In this document: in pieces, positions 1 through 10,839 of the stretch | How positions within the stretch are numbered: the first letter of the stretch is position 1 | Layout of the letters: each line of letters begins with the position of its first letter | Assembly (NCBI GenBank): GCA_024291935.2 | Contig: CM044321.1 | Coordinates: 63,792,985 to 63,856,984 of the forward strand | Reading direction: 5' to 3' | Source of the DNA: Okapia johnstoni | Taxonomy: Eukaryota > Chordata > Mammalia > Artiodactyla > Giraffidae | Length of the DNA: 64,000 nt | Notes under the pieces: generated by a model | The model's input: only the letters and a program-made list of their open reading frames with translations | Told to the model about the DNA's origin: nothing | Database searches by the model: none | Program-made: the position numbers and the translations under genes

Positions 1-2610
1 GTCCAATTCCAGAGGAAGACCCAAACCAGACTTGCCTGCTTAAAATAGACTCTCATAGCCTTAATATAACTATCAATACTTTTGCATATTAATAATTGTT
101 AACATGTTTTGAGCACTCAGTAAGCAATATGTCAAATACCGTACATATTAATGTGAGTTATCTGATGAACCTCTGACAGTCATTTGAGGTAGGGACATCA
201 TTTCCATATGACATCTATAGAGTGGGAATAATAGTGACTTTCCCAAAAAAACATAAAACTATTCTAAAGAGCATTAGAAAGACATTTTAAAACATGAAGT
301 ATCTACAGATATAATACTGTTGCTAATAATCATTAGTATACAAGTTTGAAAACTAGAGTAAACTTTTTAAAAAAAGGATTTTTTAAAATTGTGACCTATG
401 CTGAACTGTATGTAGTTTTTGTTGGAAAATTGTTACAAGAATATAATTACTTTTAGTAACTATGAATAATACATATTTAAAAACCTGTAGGCATATTCAC
501 CTAAAGAGTTCATGGTTTTACAAATTATTTCCTATTGCTTGAGGACATAGAAAATACATGTGTGTCATTATGCGTAAGAACATGCCTGTATTCAATTAAT
601 GTGTGTTTTTTTTTTTTTTTCCACCTTTGCAGCAACAGTTTTGGGCGTATTAATAGCACATGTTTGAAACTCACTCTAGACCACTTACTGGTGCAGACGA
701 TACAGGAAGAATGGAACAAAGAATGATCTTGAAAGCTATCCCCAGAGACCTAATATCAAAAGGGTTTGCATTGTATGGCTTCTGATAAATGTGCTAAAAG
801 CTTCTGCAGGTAGAAAGACAGGCAACAAGAGTGCTAGCTAGCTATAGGCTTTTATTAATACTTAGCTTCATACACACTTGGATCTCCCCCAACCAAGGTG
901 CTCTAAGAATAAATGGCCTAGGTGACCTGGACACTTTTTGTTCTCAAAAAACATTCCACAATTTATAAAAAGAGTACATTATAAAGATCCACAATTTATG
1001 CAAAAAGTACGTTATAAAGAAGATCCACATAGTGCATTGATGTCGCTAAGTACAGATATTGCAACTTGATTCTTACTTTTAGAATCACTGTGAGTTACTG
1101 TCACTTATTTCTAGGTGGTATCTTTTCCAGATTTGGCATTTTAGAGCAATTCCTTCATTATTCACACTAAGATACCTTAATTTGAGAGATGTGTTTACCT
1201 CCTCACTTGACTACTAATGAATAAACTGACATGTTTATTTTTGCATTTCACCTTCCCTTGAGTGAAATGAGACCTAACAGGTAAATGTCTCTTTCTGGAT
1301 CTTTAGTTACAGCTTAGCAGGTTTTTCTTTGTTTTCCATCTCCTTCTCTCTATGGGCATTAGAAAAGATTGTTGGAAATAAGGGGGAAAAATGTTTGTTT
1401 TATATTTCCTGAAATGTTCTTATGCATAAGTTTTATTATTAAAGGAAATATTCAGTTCTAATACTGAAAATGATAACCCGTTTTTTGTTTAATAAATGCG
1501 TGTTCCCTCTTTTAGTAGTGCTGTGTAGGGAATTTAAATTTACTAGATTTTTGAACAGTTTAAAAATTAGGCATAGCCTACATTTCATGTTAAAATGTAT
1601 AACTTTTCTTTGAGGATTGAAAGATGATGGAATTTGTAGATATTTGGCAAACTTGATAAAGGAACTAGAAGTTTCTAAGTAAGATTCTGTGCTTTTTATT
1701 ATAAACATGTGCTTGACTCTTGCTGTTGGGAATAGTAATGGCTTTGACATCATAGGAGAACCTGTTGAGGTGTTTTGAGCACTGAGATGACTTCCTGTGT
1801 TCACAGCTGGTCTTAGTTTATACTGGGACTTTTTCTTTGTATCAGCATTTCCCTCAGTGCATGGAAGGACCGTGAGACACAGTTGTGGCTGGGAATTCTG
1901 TAACACCTAGAAGGGTGACACACAGATCCCATCACTTGCAGTTTTCAATCCCCTTTTTTGTTCTCTTTCTACATGAAGAAGAGGCTGCCAGATTCATCTT
2001 TTTTTCAGTGCTGGTCCCCATGATCCTTCATGCAAGTGTCCAAAATCACTTCCAATACTTGAATTTTATTTTTAATAAATTATGCTCTCCTGACTAAGTT
2101 CAGCTGTCAGCTGGGGAGGAAAGGTTAGTTGAGCCTCAGCTTGTAAAACTAGAACATGATTTTACTTTGTAAAGTCATGATGACTGGTCATGAGACAGTT
2201 GCAATGTTGTTTTCACAATGAACAAGGTGCAAAGAGTTTGTTGAGAAAAAGTGGTTGCTTGCAGGTTTCACACTGATGGTTACAGCAGTCCCTTCCCCAG
2301 ATAGGGATCAGGGGCAGAAGCAAATGATTACTGAGCCCTTTCTGTGGCCCAGGCAGTTTAGGAGATATACCTTTGAGAGGAGGGACTTAGCTATACTAGT
2401 CTCTAGACCCTCCATGTCAGCCATCTGGCTGGTTAGATGGATGGATGCACAGGTGCTTGGATTGGTACCCAGGGGAAGGAGGGGCCAAGAGGAAGGAGGC
2501 GTCTGAACATGGGTGATGATCCTGAGAAAGGAAAGCAGAAGACATGGTCAGGCACTTAGGGACCCACTTGAAGTCAAAAGAGAAGGAAGAGTGGAAGTAG
2601 ATACTTAGTA
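1..2610. other. AT-rich 5' flanking DNA, no gene seen
   Basis: I see no exon-like open frame with splice sites, no RNA gene and no repeat family I can name with confidence. A T15 run lies at 606-620. The short open frames here have no recognisable protein content. It is probably intergenic DNA upstream of DCLK1. Confidence 0.5.
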
Positions 2611-2616
2611 GATACT

Positions 2617-2648
2617 CAGATTCTTTACCATCTGAGCCACCAGGGAAA
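2617..2648 (-). mobile_element. Bov-tA SINE head fragment
   Basis: About 30 bp matching the reverse complement of the tRNA-derived head of ruminant Bov-tA SINEs (…TTTACCATCTGAGCCACCAG…). The rest of the element is absent at this spot. A second head fragment in the same orientation lies about 190 bp downstream, so the two may be pieces of one rearranged insertion. Confidence 0.6.
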
Positions 2649-2835
2649 CAGAATAGACACAGTAAAACGTCATCGACTTCCAAACCTGAAGCACTTGTGG
2701 ATTTATGAAAACCATGCATCTGGAGGCTCCTGTCTCAGAGACTCTGGTTCCATAATTCTGGAACAAGGCCCAGTAATGAGCATAGAATGATTCTGATGCA
2801 CTGCCAGGTTTGAGGGCCACTGTTAGATTTATTAG

Positions 2836-2941
2836 TCGGTTGCCTTTTCCTTCTCCAGGGGATCTTTCCGACCTAGGGATCAAACCCAGGTCTCCTACAC
2901 TGCAGGCAGATTCTTGACCAACTGAGCTACGAGGGAATCTC
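2836..2941 (-). mobile_element. Bov-tA SINE, partial
   Basis: Reverse complement of the tRNA-like half of a Bov-tA SINE: the CTTCTCCAGGGGATC motif, the GGGATCAAACCCAGG box (B-box-like) and a degraded GAGCTACGAGGGAATC end. The BovB-derived 3' half is missing. It is a diverged, truncated copy. Confidence 0.75.
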
Positions 2942-3640
2942 ACTCTTAGATTTATAACGTGCTAGTGAAGTGTCTTGAGAGCAGATGTCAAGGAACGAAG
3001 CAGGAGGAACACAGCCTTCCAAATTTCTGCAGCTCACGGGAGAGGATCATTACTGCCCCACTGGGTGACAGAAAAAGGTTTGCTAAGGAGATGAGTTTCA
3101 GAAACGGCTTTGGTAAGTTAGAACGATGATCAGGTCAGAGCATAGCTATGGGGCAATTCAAAGGCTCTGGGAGAGGACCCAGGGATGTTTCAGTACGAAT
3201 AAGAAGAGTGAAAACCACGAAAAGTGAGGTCTGCTTCACTTACTTGCACTTGTCTTGATTGCATAAAAATTTGTATGAAGGGAGGTGCTTTCTCAAGTTT
3301 ATTAAATGTTTATGTTTGTTGAAGTACAAGGATTGTTAACAGCAGAAAGCCCCTTTTGCAATATAACTAAGACGAAAATATGTCACGTCTCTGGATACTT
3401 ATCATCACAAAATCCCTGAGACCAAACCTGAGCCTTTGCACTTTTCTATCCCTGTTGTTTTCCCCTTTGCCCATCTCCCTATTACATGGAATGAGGAAAC
3501 AGGAAGCACTTGGTTCATCAGGTATCAAGAGCTGCTTTCATCACTATAGAAACATGACACCCCTATGCAAGACAGAGAAACCTCTTATCTCTCTGTTTTC
3601 CAAGAGGGATTTTTAACATCCCAGAATAATATCCTTTCTG

Positions 3641-3692
3641 AAAACAAAACAAAACAAAAAAAAACAGGAAGATACACACACACACACACACA
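3641..3692 (+). repeat. A-rich (AAAAC)n tract and (AC)n microsatellite
   Basis: Imperfect AAAAC units at 3641-3665 are followed by an uninterrupted AC run at 3674-3692. It is a likely length-polymorphic simple repeat. Confidence 0.9.
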
Positions 3693-4026
3693 AAACTGCA
3701 TTACATAGTATGTTGTATGCTGCTGAATTTTACTCATCAGACTCAAGAAAATATTTTTCATTTTTGCTCGAAGCAAACGTTTGTTTGAAGAAGAGACCAG
3801 ATTGTAAACTAGGTGGGCTTGACTACTGCAGTGAAATAGACTTATAAAGTGCACAGATAACACTGATTCTGAAAAGGTGTCTGCTAAACCATCTATCCCA
3901 AAAAGTCTTTGCAGACAGAAATTCCTTTCCACTTCTCTCTTCCCCAGATAGGCTATGTGAGTGGTTTGTTTTCTAAAACACTGAATTCCCCCTCCTGTAT
4001 CCTGTCTCAAGCTATCTTCTTGTGTA

Positions 4027-4085
4027 TAATAAATAACCAAAGTAATAATAATAACCAAAAATAATAACCAAAATAATAACCAAAG
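4027..4085 (+). repeat. Short tandem repeat, AATAATAACCAAA-like unit
   Basis: At least four imperfect copies of a roughly 10-14 bp A/T-rich unit ending in AACCAAA lie head to tail. Confidence 0.8.
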
Positions 4086-4587
4086 TTTTAAGAATTCTGT
4101 GACTTAGGACTTATGAGACTCCACACCATTGTTAGGTCTCCAATAACAGGTCTCAACTTGGCAAACACCGTGAAAACTCCTTGCAGGTTATTTTCCCCAT
4201 AAACTTAAAGTTGATCTCAATGTTGGGCTGAAAACTATGGGGAAGTGGGAAATCTCTCCCATAGCCATGTGTATATTAGGACAGGTGCACAGAAACAAGA
4301 ATAAACTCATTTTTCCCCCTATCTGTTGGTCTGGACTAATACTAGTTATCTCATGTTCTGGTATTCTAACATTCCCAAATCTGTTGTTTCTAAAGCATTA
4401 AGAGTGGGAAAATCCATAGGAGTTTCCCTGTGGGATTACTTGTTTTAATACTTTAAGATTTTATTTACTATAATTAAAAAAAAGGCGGCCAGCATGGTTG
4501 AAGCATTAATTTTTGTCACTTACTGGAGCACTGTGACTGAACTACCCTTCATGACATTTAACTAGTGAAATAATGATTTAAGTTGCT

Positions 4588-4710
4588 GGGAATTCCCTGG
4601 CAGTCCAGTAGTTGGGATTCCATGCTTCCAGTGCAGGGGGCTTGGGTTCTGTCCCTGATCAAGGAACTAGGATCCCACATGCCACATGATGTGGCCAAAA
4701 AGAAAAAAAT
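4588..4710 (+). mobile_element. CHR-type (cetartiodactyl tRNA-Glu) SINE
   Basis: Starts GGGAATTCCCTGGCAGTCC and continues through a tRNA-like GTTCTGTCCCTGATC box, a GAACTAGGATCCCACATGCC segment and a TGTGGCCAAAAAG tail. This is the layout of CHR SINEs shared by whales, hippos and ruminants, so it predates the Bov-tA insertions. Confidence 0.8.
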
Positions 4711-4898
4711 GCTAAAGGATTTCAGTGTGAAAAGAAGTTAAACTCTTACTGGGTTAGTGAGTCAGGACCTGGACAGAAATGCCTCGAAGCCATTGACAAG
4801 AGGAAAGAGAGAGAGACCAATTTTTTTCCTTAGAAAAAAATCAATTTTTGAAAAGTTTAATTATGAAAATATCCTCTTGGCATTGTTTTTCTTACTGT

Positions 4899-5102
4899 TT
4901 AGTCACTAAGTCATGTCTGACTCTTTTGTAACCCCATGGACTGTAGCCTACCAGGCTCCTCTGCCCATGGGATTTTCCAGGCAAGAATACTGGAGTGGGT
5001 TGCCATTTCTTTCTCCAGGGGATCTGCCTGACCCAGGGATCAGACCTGGGTCTCCTGCATTGGCATATGGATTCTTTATTGCTGAGCCACCTGGGAACAT
5101 CC
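4899..5102 (-). mobile_element. Bov-tA SINE, near full length
   Basis: On the reverse strand it runs from a tRNA-like head (near 5102) to the BovB-derived tail (near 4899, GTCACTAAGTCATGTCTGAC). The internal landmarks CCATGGACTGTAGCC, GGAGTGGGTTGCCAT and TCTCCAGGGGATC are all present. The open frames across it are by-products of the SINE. Confidence 0.9.
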
Positions 5103-6104
5103 GTCTTGGCATAAAAAGACTTTTTAAAGGGTTAATCCTAATCTTAGGCAACCAAGAAGCCACTTCAGAATTTACTCTGAGTTCCAAATACTCCCCAGCT
5201 TTCTTGAGAAGAGTGAGAAGTGTATGCGGAGAAGGGAATTCCTTTCTTGACCACCCATGCCCTCACCCTGTGAAGCAAGAGCTGAGTTTCAACATAAATA
5301 TTATTGCTAGCCAATTCCTTTTAAAAAACCTCCCCACAGAATCTGACTGGCAGAATGTGTTTATTCTTAGCCTCAGCTATCAATTCTCCCTAAAATGGAA
5401 AACCTACAACAAAAGGGGCAATAAAAACTTAGCTCTCAGGGGCGGGATCCTGTCAGCTCCAGAAGCCGGTCCAGGGAGATCACGTGAAGGGATCTGCCCT
5501 TGGCCCTGGTCCAGTGAGGCTGGGAAAAGGCTCTCATTTTTCCAGCCCAGCAGCTGGTGATGTAAATTAACTCTCCCAGGACCCACCTTCTGGGTTTCCA
5601 GAGAGGTTTCCTGGCCTGGTTTCCAAGAGGGGAATATGAGGGTGCTTGTAGAAATGGTTTGCTTATAGCAGGCCCAAAGTAGTTTGCAAAAAGAAGGTGC
5701 CTGACTGCCTTAGAGAAACAGAGTAAAAAATGTTAAGTCTCCGCTACTAGGATAGGCTTTGTGTCATTTGGGTATTTCGTTCAAATGCTAATGAAAGTTC
5801 AAAAACATTAATCAGATCCCATTCGCCAGGCCAAGCCAGGCTTCCAGCTGAAGATTGTTTTTCACTGTCTACACACGGACATTCTGCTCCCAGTTAAACA
5901 AAGGCATGGCTGAACACTGGTGATTGCGATCCTCCCCTGGCCGGGCCAGGCTCCCGAAACATGGCCCTACCGCTGCCATCTTCCTGGTCCTTACGGCCTC
6001 CTCCCCCATGCCTGATGCCCTGGCTCGCTTGTTGGCTCTGGGCACTGGGCACCTACACGTGGGCCCCTCGGCTACCCAGAGAGCGCCTGGTGTCCTGGGA
6101 AGAG
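5103..6104. other. Flanking DNA without recognised gene
   Basis: Unique-looking sequence. No exon, RNA gene or clear repeat was recognised. Confidence 0.4.
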
Positions 6105-6275
6105 CACGCGGTTAGACGTGTGAGCCGTGTAATCCTAGCACAGTTCAGCCTCTTCTTAGCTGCGTGTATTTACATAAATTACCTCTTCGGTAAAATAGAG
6201 GTAGCAGTATGCCTTTACTTACCGAAGTTGGGAGGATGGAAGATAATGTTTATCAGGTTCCTGGCTCACAGGAGA
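6105..6275 (+). mobile_element. MIR SINE fossil
   Basis: Contains the MIR series of landmarks in order: a tRNA-like GGTTAGACGTGTGAGCC start, AGCTGCGTG, a degraded CTTCGGTAAAATAG (from CATCTGTAAAATGGG) and GGAGGATGGAAGATAATG. It is old and diverged. Confidence 0.55.
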
Positions 6276-7129
6276 GCTTGGCCACCCCTGCCTGCAGCCT
6301 CCACCCACCAGGAGGGCATGCCTAGAAGGAGAATCAGCTTTCTCCACGTGTTGCAGGGCATCCTTCCCAGCTGTGCGGGACCCTAAACACGGAGGATGCT
6401 GGGCTTCCTCTGGGCTGTGGGGCTCCTTTAGCTCCTGGGGGTGACATGTGAGGTCCTGACTCTCCTCTAGGGCAGGATCTTTCCCCCATCAGCATTATAG
6501 AAGCAGGAAGGGAATAAGAGTTCATGTGGCTTCTCCTCAGGCTGCCAAGCCTGAACCGGTGTTGGGGATCTCCAGACCCCAGTTTCCCTTCCGTCACCCC
6601 AGCCACAGGGGCTGGCCTGCGTGAGAAGCAGCAATAGATTTGAATTGGCACCAAGGCTTCTGGGCTTTACTCAGGGCTCCTGAGAAATAAGTTCCTTTGA
6701 GTCTCATTTTCCTCATTCTACAGAGGAGAGGTTGCCCCACCTCCGGGATCTAATGCCTGATGATCTGAGGTGGAGCTGATGTAATAACAGTAGAAATAAA
6801 GTGCACAGCCAATGGAATGCCCTTGAATCATCCCAAACCATCCCCAAACCCCCCTTCCGAAACCGAAAGGTTGGGGACCACTGCTCTAGAGCTAATACCT
6901 AACTTGCAAGTTTGATCTGAGGATTTGAGGAAAGGCATGGGACCTGTCACTAAGGATAGCACCTTTCCAGGGGTCAGAGCTCAGTGAATAAAATGTCCGT
7001 TTCATCAGCCTTGCGTGTCCCATATTTGCTGAAAGCTTGCGTCTCCCCTGGTTCATCTCCCCCCTAACTTTCACTTCCCTGCCTCTTCCACAGACACCAC
7101 CAACATTCATCAATGGTTTCTTTTGAAAT
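6276..7129. other. Flanking DNA without recognised gene
   Basis: No gene seen. About 6835-6893 ends in AAGGTTGGGGACCACTG, which resembles the terminus of an old hAT-type DNA transposon, but this was too short to call. Confidence 0.35.
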
Positions 7130-7612
7130 AATCTGTTAAGTTGTAATAAAGTAATTTGTATTTATACAATCTAAACGAAAACTGTATAAAACAGAGTAAA
7201 AAAATCTCTCTCCCTTCTCTTGAAATCCTACTCTTTGGAGGTAATCACTCTTGACAAATCGGTGAGTTTCCTTCCAGACGTACTCACATAAAAACGGGAG
7301 CTGTGTGCATGGAGAAACCTTGAGATTTACAGGATTGTTGTCATATTCTCTTGTTCTGCACTCCTTCTCCCCACCACCCTCAACTCATTTGTGGACATTT
7401 TCATGTCAGGATATCAAGACTTCCATCCTTTTTAATACTTGACACTGTGTTCTGTAGTCTGTGTTTCAGACTACCTCAAAATATATTTAATTAAATTCCC
7501 AGTGACAGGAATTCAGGGTTTTTTTCTCCCATATTTAATTTTTAATTTTTACAAACATTATAGTAAATGTCAATTGTGTCTTTGCAGAATTATGAAAATG
7601 TATTTGCATGAT
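7130..7612 (-). mobile_element. Old L1 3' UTR fossil (tentative)
   Basis: The run 'CTGTATAAAACAGAGTAAAAA…TCTCTCTCCC…GGAGGTAATCACTCTTGAC…CCTTCCAGACGT' has the word order of antisense mammalian L1 3' ends seen in many genomes. It is strongly diverged and edges are guesses. Confidence 0.4.
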
Positions 7613-7740
7613 ACATTCAGCCAACAAATATTTCTCGTGTACCCTCTATGTAACAGACCCTGTTCTAGCAAACTCCCTAACTTCAAGAAGCTTAGGTTCT
7701 GGCTGGGGCGGGGGTAGAGGAATAAATAAAATGCCATGTC
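7613..7740 (-). mobile_element. L2 LINE 3' fragment (tentative)
   Basis: The phrase CATTCAGCCAACAAATATTTCTCGTGTACCCTCTATG and CTGTTCTAG echo the antisense L2 end (ATTCAACAAATATTTATTGAGCACC…). It is diverged. Confidence 0.45.
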
Positions 7741-8267
7741 AGCTGGCTGTGGTACATACCTGAAGGAAGGAAGGAAGCTGGGACAGGGTAGAGCTGGGAT
7801 GCTATTTCAGACAGGGAGGGCATGGGAGACTTGCTGAGAAGTTGGTATCACTTGGGAGATGAGCAGCCATTCTATGATCTGAGACGAGAGCATTTAAGGT
7901 AGAAGGCACCGGGACCACTAAGGCTCCAGGTGGGAGTGGGCTTGTTGTGTGTGAAGAGCAGCAAAGGAGGCCCCTGAGGCTGGCATGGAGAGAAGGAGGG
8001 GTGGGTGGAGAGCAACAAGGTGTCCATCCTCAAAGTGCACCGTTAGGACTTCAGTTTCTTCCCAAAGATTGGGAGAGCAGAGGAGGTGTGGAACCCAGTG
8101 TGCACTGGGCAGAGCAGAGACCGGGAACAAGAGCCGGAGAAGATCACTGAGACGCTCTTTAGGCAACTGAGGATTGTGCTTTATCTTGGGTGGTGAAAAG
8201 TAATCAATGAAAATCCTGCTTTGGGAGGCCTGGTGAGCATAGAAGCTGGATTGGGGTGGCGGTTGGT
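7741..8267. other. Flanking DNA, unassigned
   Basis: GGAAG-rich stretch near 7765, otherwise unique-looking. It may continue an old L2 element but this is not demonstrable by eye. No gene seen. Confidence 0.3.
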
Positions 8268-8399
8268 GGTTTTAGTCGCTCAGTTGTATCCAACGTTTTG
8301 CAACCCTGTGGACTGTAGCCCGTGAGTCTCCTCTGTCCATGGGATTCTCCAGGTTAAGAATGAGCGGGTTGCCATTTCTTTCTCCAGGGGATCTTCCCT
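8268..8399 (-). mobile_element. Bov-tA SINE, tail half (split by BovB)
   Basis: The BovB-derived tail and middle of a reverse-strand Bov-tA (TTTAGTCGCTCAGTTG… to …TCTCCAGGGGATCTTCCC). The element stops abruptly inside its GGGGATCTTCCC box and resumes at about 8980, after a 570-bp BovB insertion. The target-site duplication GATCTTCCCT covers 8390-8399. Confidence 0.85.
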
Positions 8400-8969
8400 C
8401 AGTCAGTCAGTTCAATTGCTCAGTTGTGTCCAACACCTTGTGACCCCATGGACTGCAGCATGCCAGGCCTCCCTGTCCATCATCAGTTCCTGGAGTTTAC
8501 TCAAACTCATGTCTATTGCATCATTGATGCCATCCAACCATCTCATCGTGTTGTCCCCTTCTCCTCCCACCTTCAATCTTTCCCAGCATCAGGGTCTTTA
8601 CCAATGAGTCGGTTCTTCGCATCAGGTGGCCGAAGTATTGGAGTTTCAGCTTCAGCATCAGTCCTTCCAATGAATATTCAGGACTGATTTTTAGTTTGGA
8701 CTGGTTGGATCTCCTTGTTATCCAAGGGACTCTCAAGAGTCTTCTCCAACACAACAGTTCAAAATCATCAATTCTTCAGTGCTCAGCTTTCTTTATAGTC
8801 CAACTCGCACATCCGTACATGACTACTGGAATAAACCATAGCCTTGACTAGATGGACCTTTGTTGGTAAAGTAATGTCTCTGCTTTTTAATATGCTGTCT
8901 AGGTTGGTCATAGCTTTTCTTCCAAGGAGCAAGCATCTTTTAATTTCATGGCTGCAGTCACCATCTGCA
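8400..8969 (-). mobile_element. BovB LINE 3' fragment nested in a SINE
   Basis: Reverse complement of the BovB 3' end. The tail (TCAGTTCAATTGCTCAGTTGTG) lies at the left and the sequence runs inward to CATGGCTGCAGTCACCATCTGCAG at the right. A reverse-strand frame at 8521-8754 encodes the RT C-terminal words LLRVPW and FGHLMRRTDSL typical of BovB. It is 5'-truncated to about 570 bp. It is flanked by GATCTTCCCT (8390-8399) and GATCTTTCCT (8970-8979), a 10-bp target-site duplication with one mismatch, so it jumped into a pre-existing Bov-tA. Confidence 0.9.
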
Positions 8970-8979
8970 GATCTTTCCT

Positions 8980-9050
8980 ACCCAGGGATTGAACCCAGGT
9001 CTCCTGCATTGCAGACAGATTCTTTCCTGCTGAGCCACCGGGGAAGCCCC
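8980..9050 (-). mobile_element. Bov-tA SINE, tRNA-head half (split by BovB)
   Basis: Continues the SINE interrupted at 8399: ACCCAGGGATTGAACCCAGG, then GCTGAGCCACCGGGGAAGCC, the reverse complement of the SINE start. Confidence 0.85.
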
Positions 9051-9193
9051 CAGATTGGGGGGTTCTATGAGAAAACGGGGGAAGATGGAGAGAAGGCAAG
9101 AGCAGAGAGCTCTCCAAAGTGGATGTTGAAGCCTGGAGTGGTTGCTGGGGGCATGTGGAGTTAGAATAGGGTTTTTTAAGGCAGGAGAAGTTT

Positions 9194-9323
9194 TTAAATT
9201 TATTTTTAATTGGAAGATAATTGCTTTACAGTGTTGTGTTTCTGCTGCACAGCAACAGGAATCAGCTATATGTATACATATACCCCCTCCCTCTTGAGCC
9301 TCCCTTCCCACCCACCCCCCAAA
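9194..9323 (-). mobile_element. Ruminant L1 3' end fragment with TSD
   Basis: Antisense L1 3' end: AATTTATTTTTAATTGGAAG, then TTGCTTTACAGTGTTGTG, then CCTCTTGAGCCTCCC. It is flanked by CAGGAGAAGTTT (9182-9193) and CAGGAGAAATTT (9324-9335), 11 of 12 matching. That marks one 5'-truncated retrotransposition of only about 130 bp. Confidence 0.85.
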
Positions 9324-9335
9324 CAGGAGAAATTT

Positions 9336-10839
9336 CTGCATGACCATATGCTGATAGAAATGATCCTGTAAAGGACGAAAGATTCATACTACAAAGAAAT
9401 GAAGGGTAATTGCTGGAGCAAATGTTCTGGAGTGACCAGAGGGTGGTTCAGCTTGAGAGCAGTGCAGCCAGTGGTGTGTGATGGAGGGGAGGCTGCCCAC
9501 CAGGCTCAGGTGCAGGAGTGATTACAGATGTGATGGTGGGAGTCACGGAAGGTTGAGAGGAGAGGAGGGAGTTTGAAATGATTTTCCAGGAGAGCGGGAG
9601 AGGGAATAAACCCTGCAGGGTGGGGTTGCTGTGCACACAGGGTTCACATGGGGAATACAGTCGTGAATCTAAAGTAAGACCAGTCGGCATGTGTGTGTGT
9701 GTTGTTCTTCAAGCAGATCCAGCTACCTGGTGGCCCGTTTGAGTTGGCAGAGATATAACTGGAGGTGCACTGAGCAACAGAGAAGGTGGGGGCTGGGGAG
9801 TGGAGGGAACGGGCCAGAATCACTCAGACAAAGAACCAGAGAATTTTGGCCAAGAAGGAGGACAGGAAGTATACCTTAAAGGGACCCATGGATCGAGGTC
9901 TTGGTCCTGTCTGGTTAAAAAAATCACTGAAACCAGGCACCAGATAAAGCAGCAAGACCAAGGATAAGGTGGGAGTGAGAGCAGGTGGAGAGGTGAGAGA
10001 GGGGATACTCAGGGTCCTGGGTGGGGAAAGGGTGCTGTTATTGGTGTAATGACAAGAGTGCTTTCTCATTTGTGGAAAAGTCAAGTGTGAGTATGAAAGG
10101 TTATTGAGAGAACACACACACCAATGACTGTAAGACCTCAGTTCTCCAGCCTTGTCAGCAATTGAGAATCCCATTCATATGAACCTTCCAGAAAGCATAT
10201 ACATAAAGCATATGTTTTATTTTAATAATTCTGATAGGATTCTTTCTAATGGCCAGTTAACTGAGTAGCTGCAGTCATGTTGCTGAGGGATATTATATTC
10301 AGTACTAGAATAGAATACGGGCAGGGAGCGAGAGACAGAGAAGGTGAGATAGAGAATGCGTGAGCACATTAAGGAATAATTTACCATCATCCAATATTCT
10401 CAAAAACCAGCCATTTCCAGGGAGTTAATAAAGTTTTCACAAGGTAAAAAATGTTATTTTAAAAATGTAGGAAGGGGACTCAATTGTTCGCTGATCTTGC
10501 TTACTTCCATTCAATAGCAATAAGCAGAAACTAATGTCTGAAAGACCCAGACTCAAACTCAGCAACAGACTCAAATTAAAGTAACCCCAGATTTAGAGCT
10601 CAGAGCCGAGGAGTCAATTCCAAGTCTTCTATGCGCCAAGAAGGAGGGAGGGAAGTCCTTAGGTTGATAGCCTGTGACTGGATCCAGATGAGCCTCCTCT
10701 AGAGCTGAGTGGTGAGTGCTCTCAAAATCAGGGAGGATAAAGTTGGCATTTCAAGTATGTTAAGGGAAGGCAGATTATCCCAGAAACAATGATGGGACCA
10801 CTGCTAGCTATCTGGGAGGAAAAAAAAAAAAAACAGCAG
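9336..10839. other. Flanking DNA, unassigned
   Basis: Unique-looking sequence with purine-rich patches (9760-10040). It may hold degraded ancient repeats. No gene seen. Confidence 0.3.

Larger units (their letters stand above)
2942..4587. other. Flanking DNA without recognised gene
   Basis: Unique-looking sequence with two simple-repeat patches, listed separately. No exon or named transposon was recognised. Confidence 0.4.

Noticed and set aside
4913..5560. 215-residue forward frame
   Set aside because: The first part translates a reverse-strand Bov-tA SINE in antisense; the rest has no protein-like features.
6835..6893. Possible hAT DNA-transposon terminus (AAGGTTGGGGACCACTG)
   Set aside because: Only one short end is visible, with no matching terminal repeat or 8-bp target duplication found.
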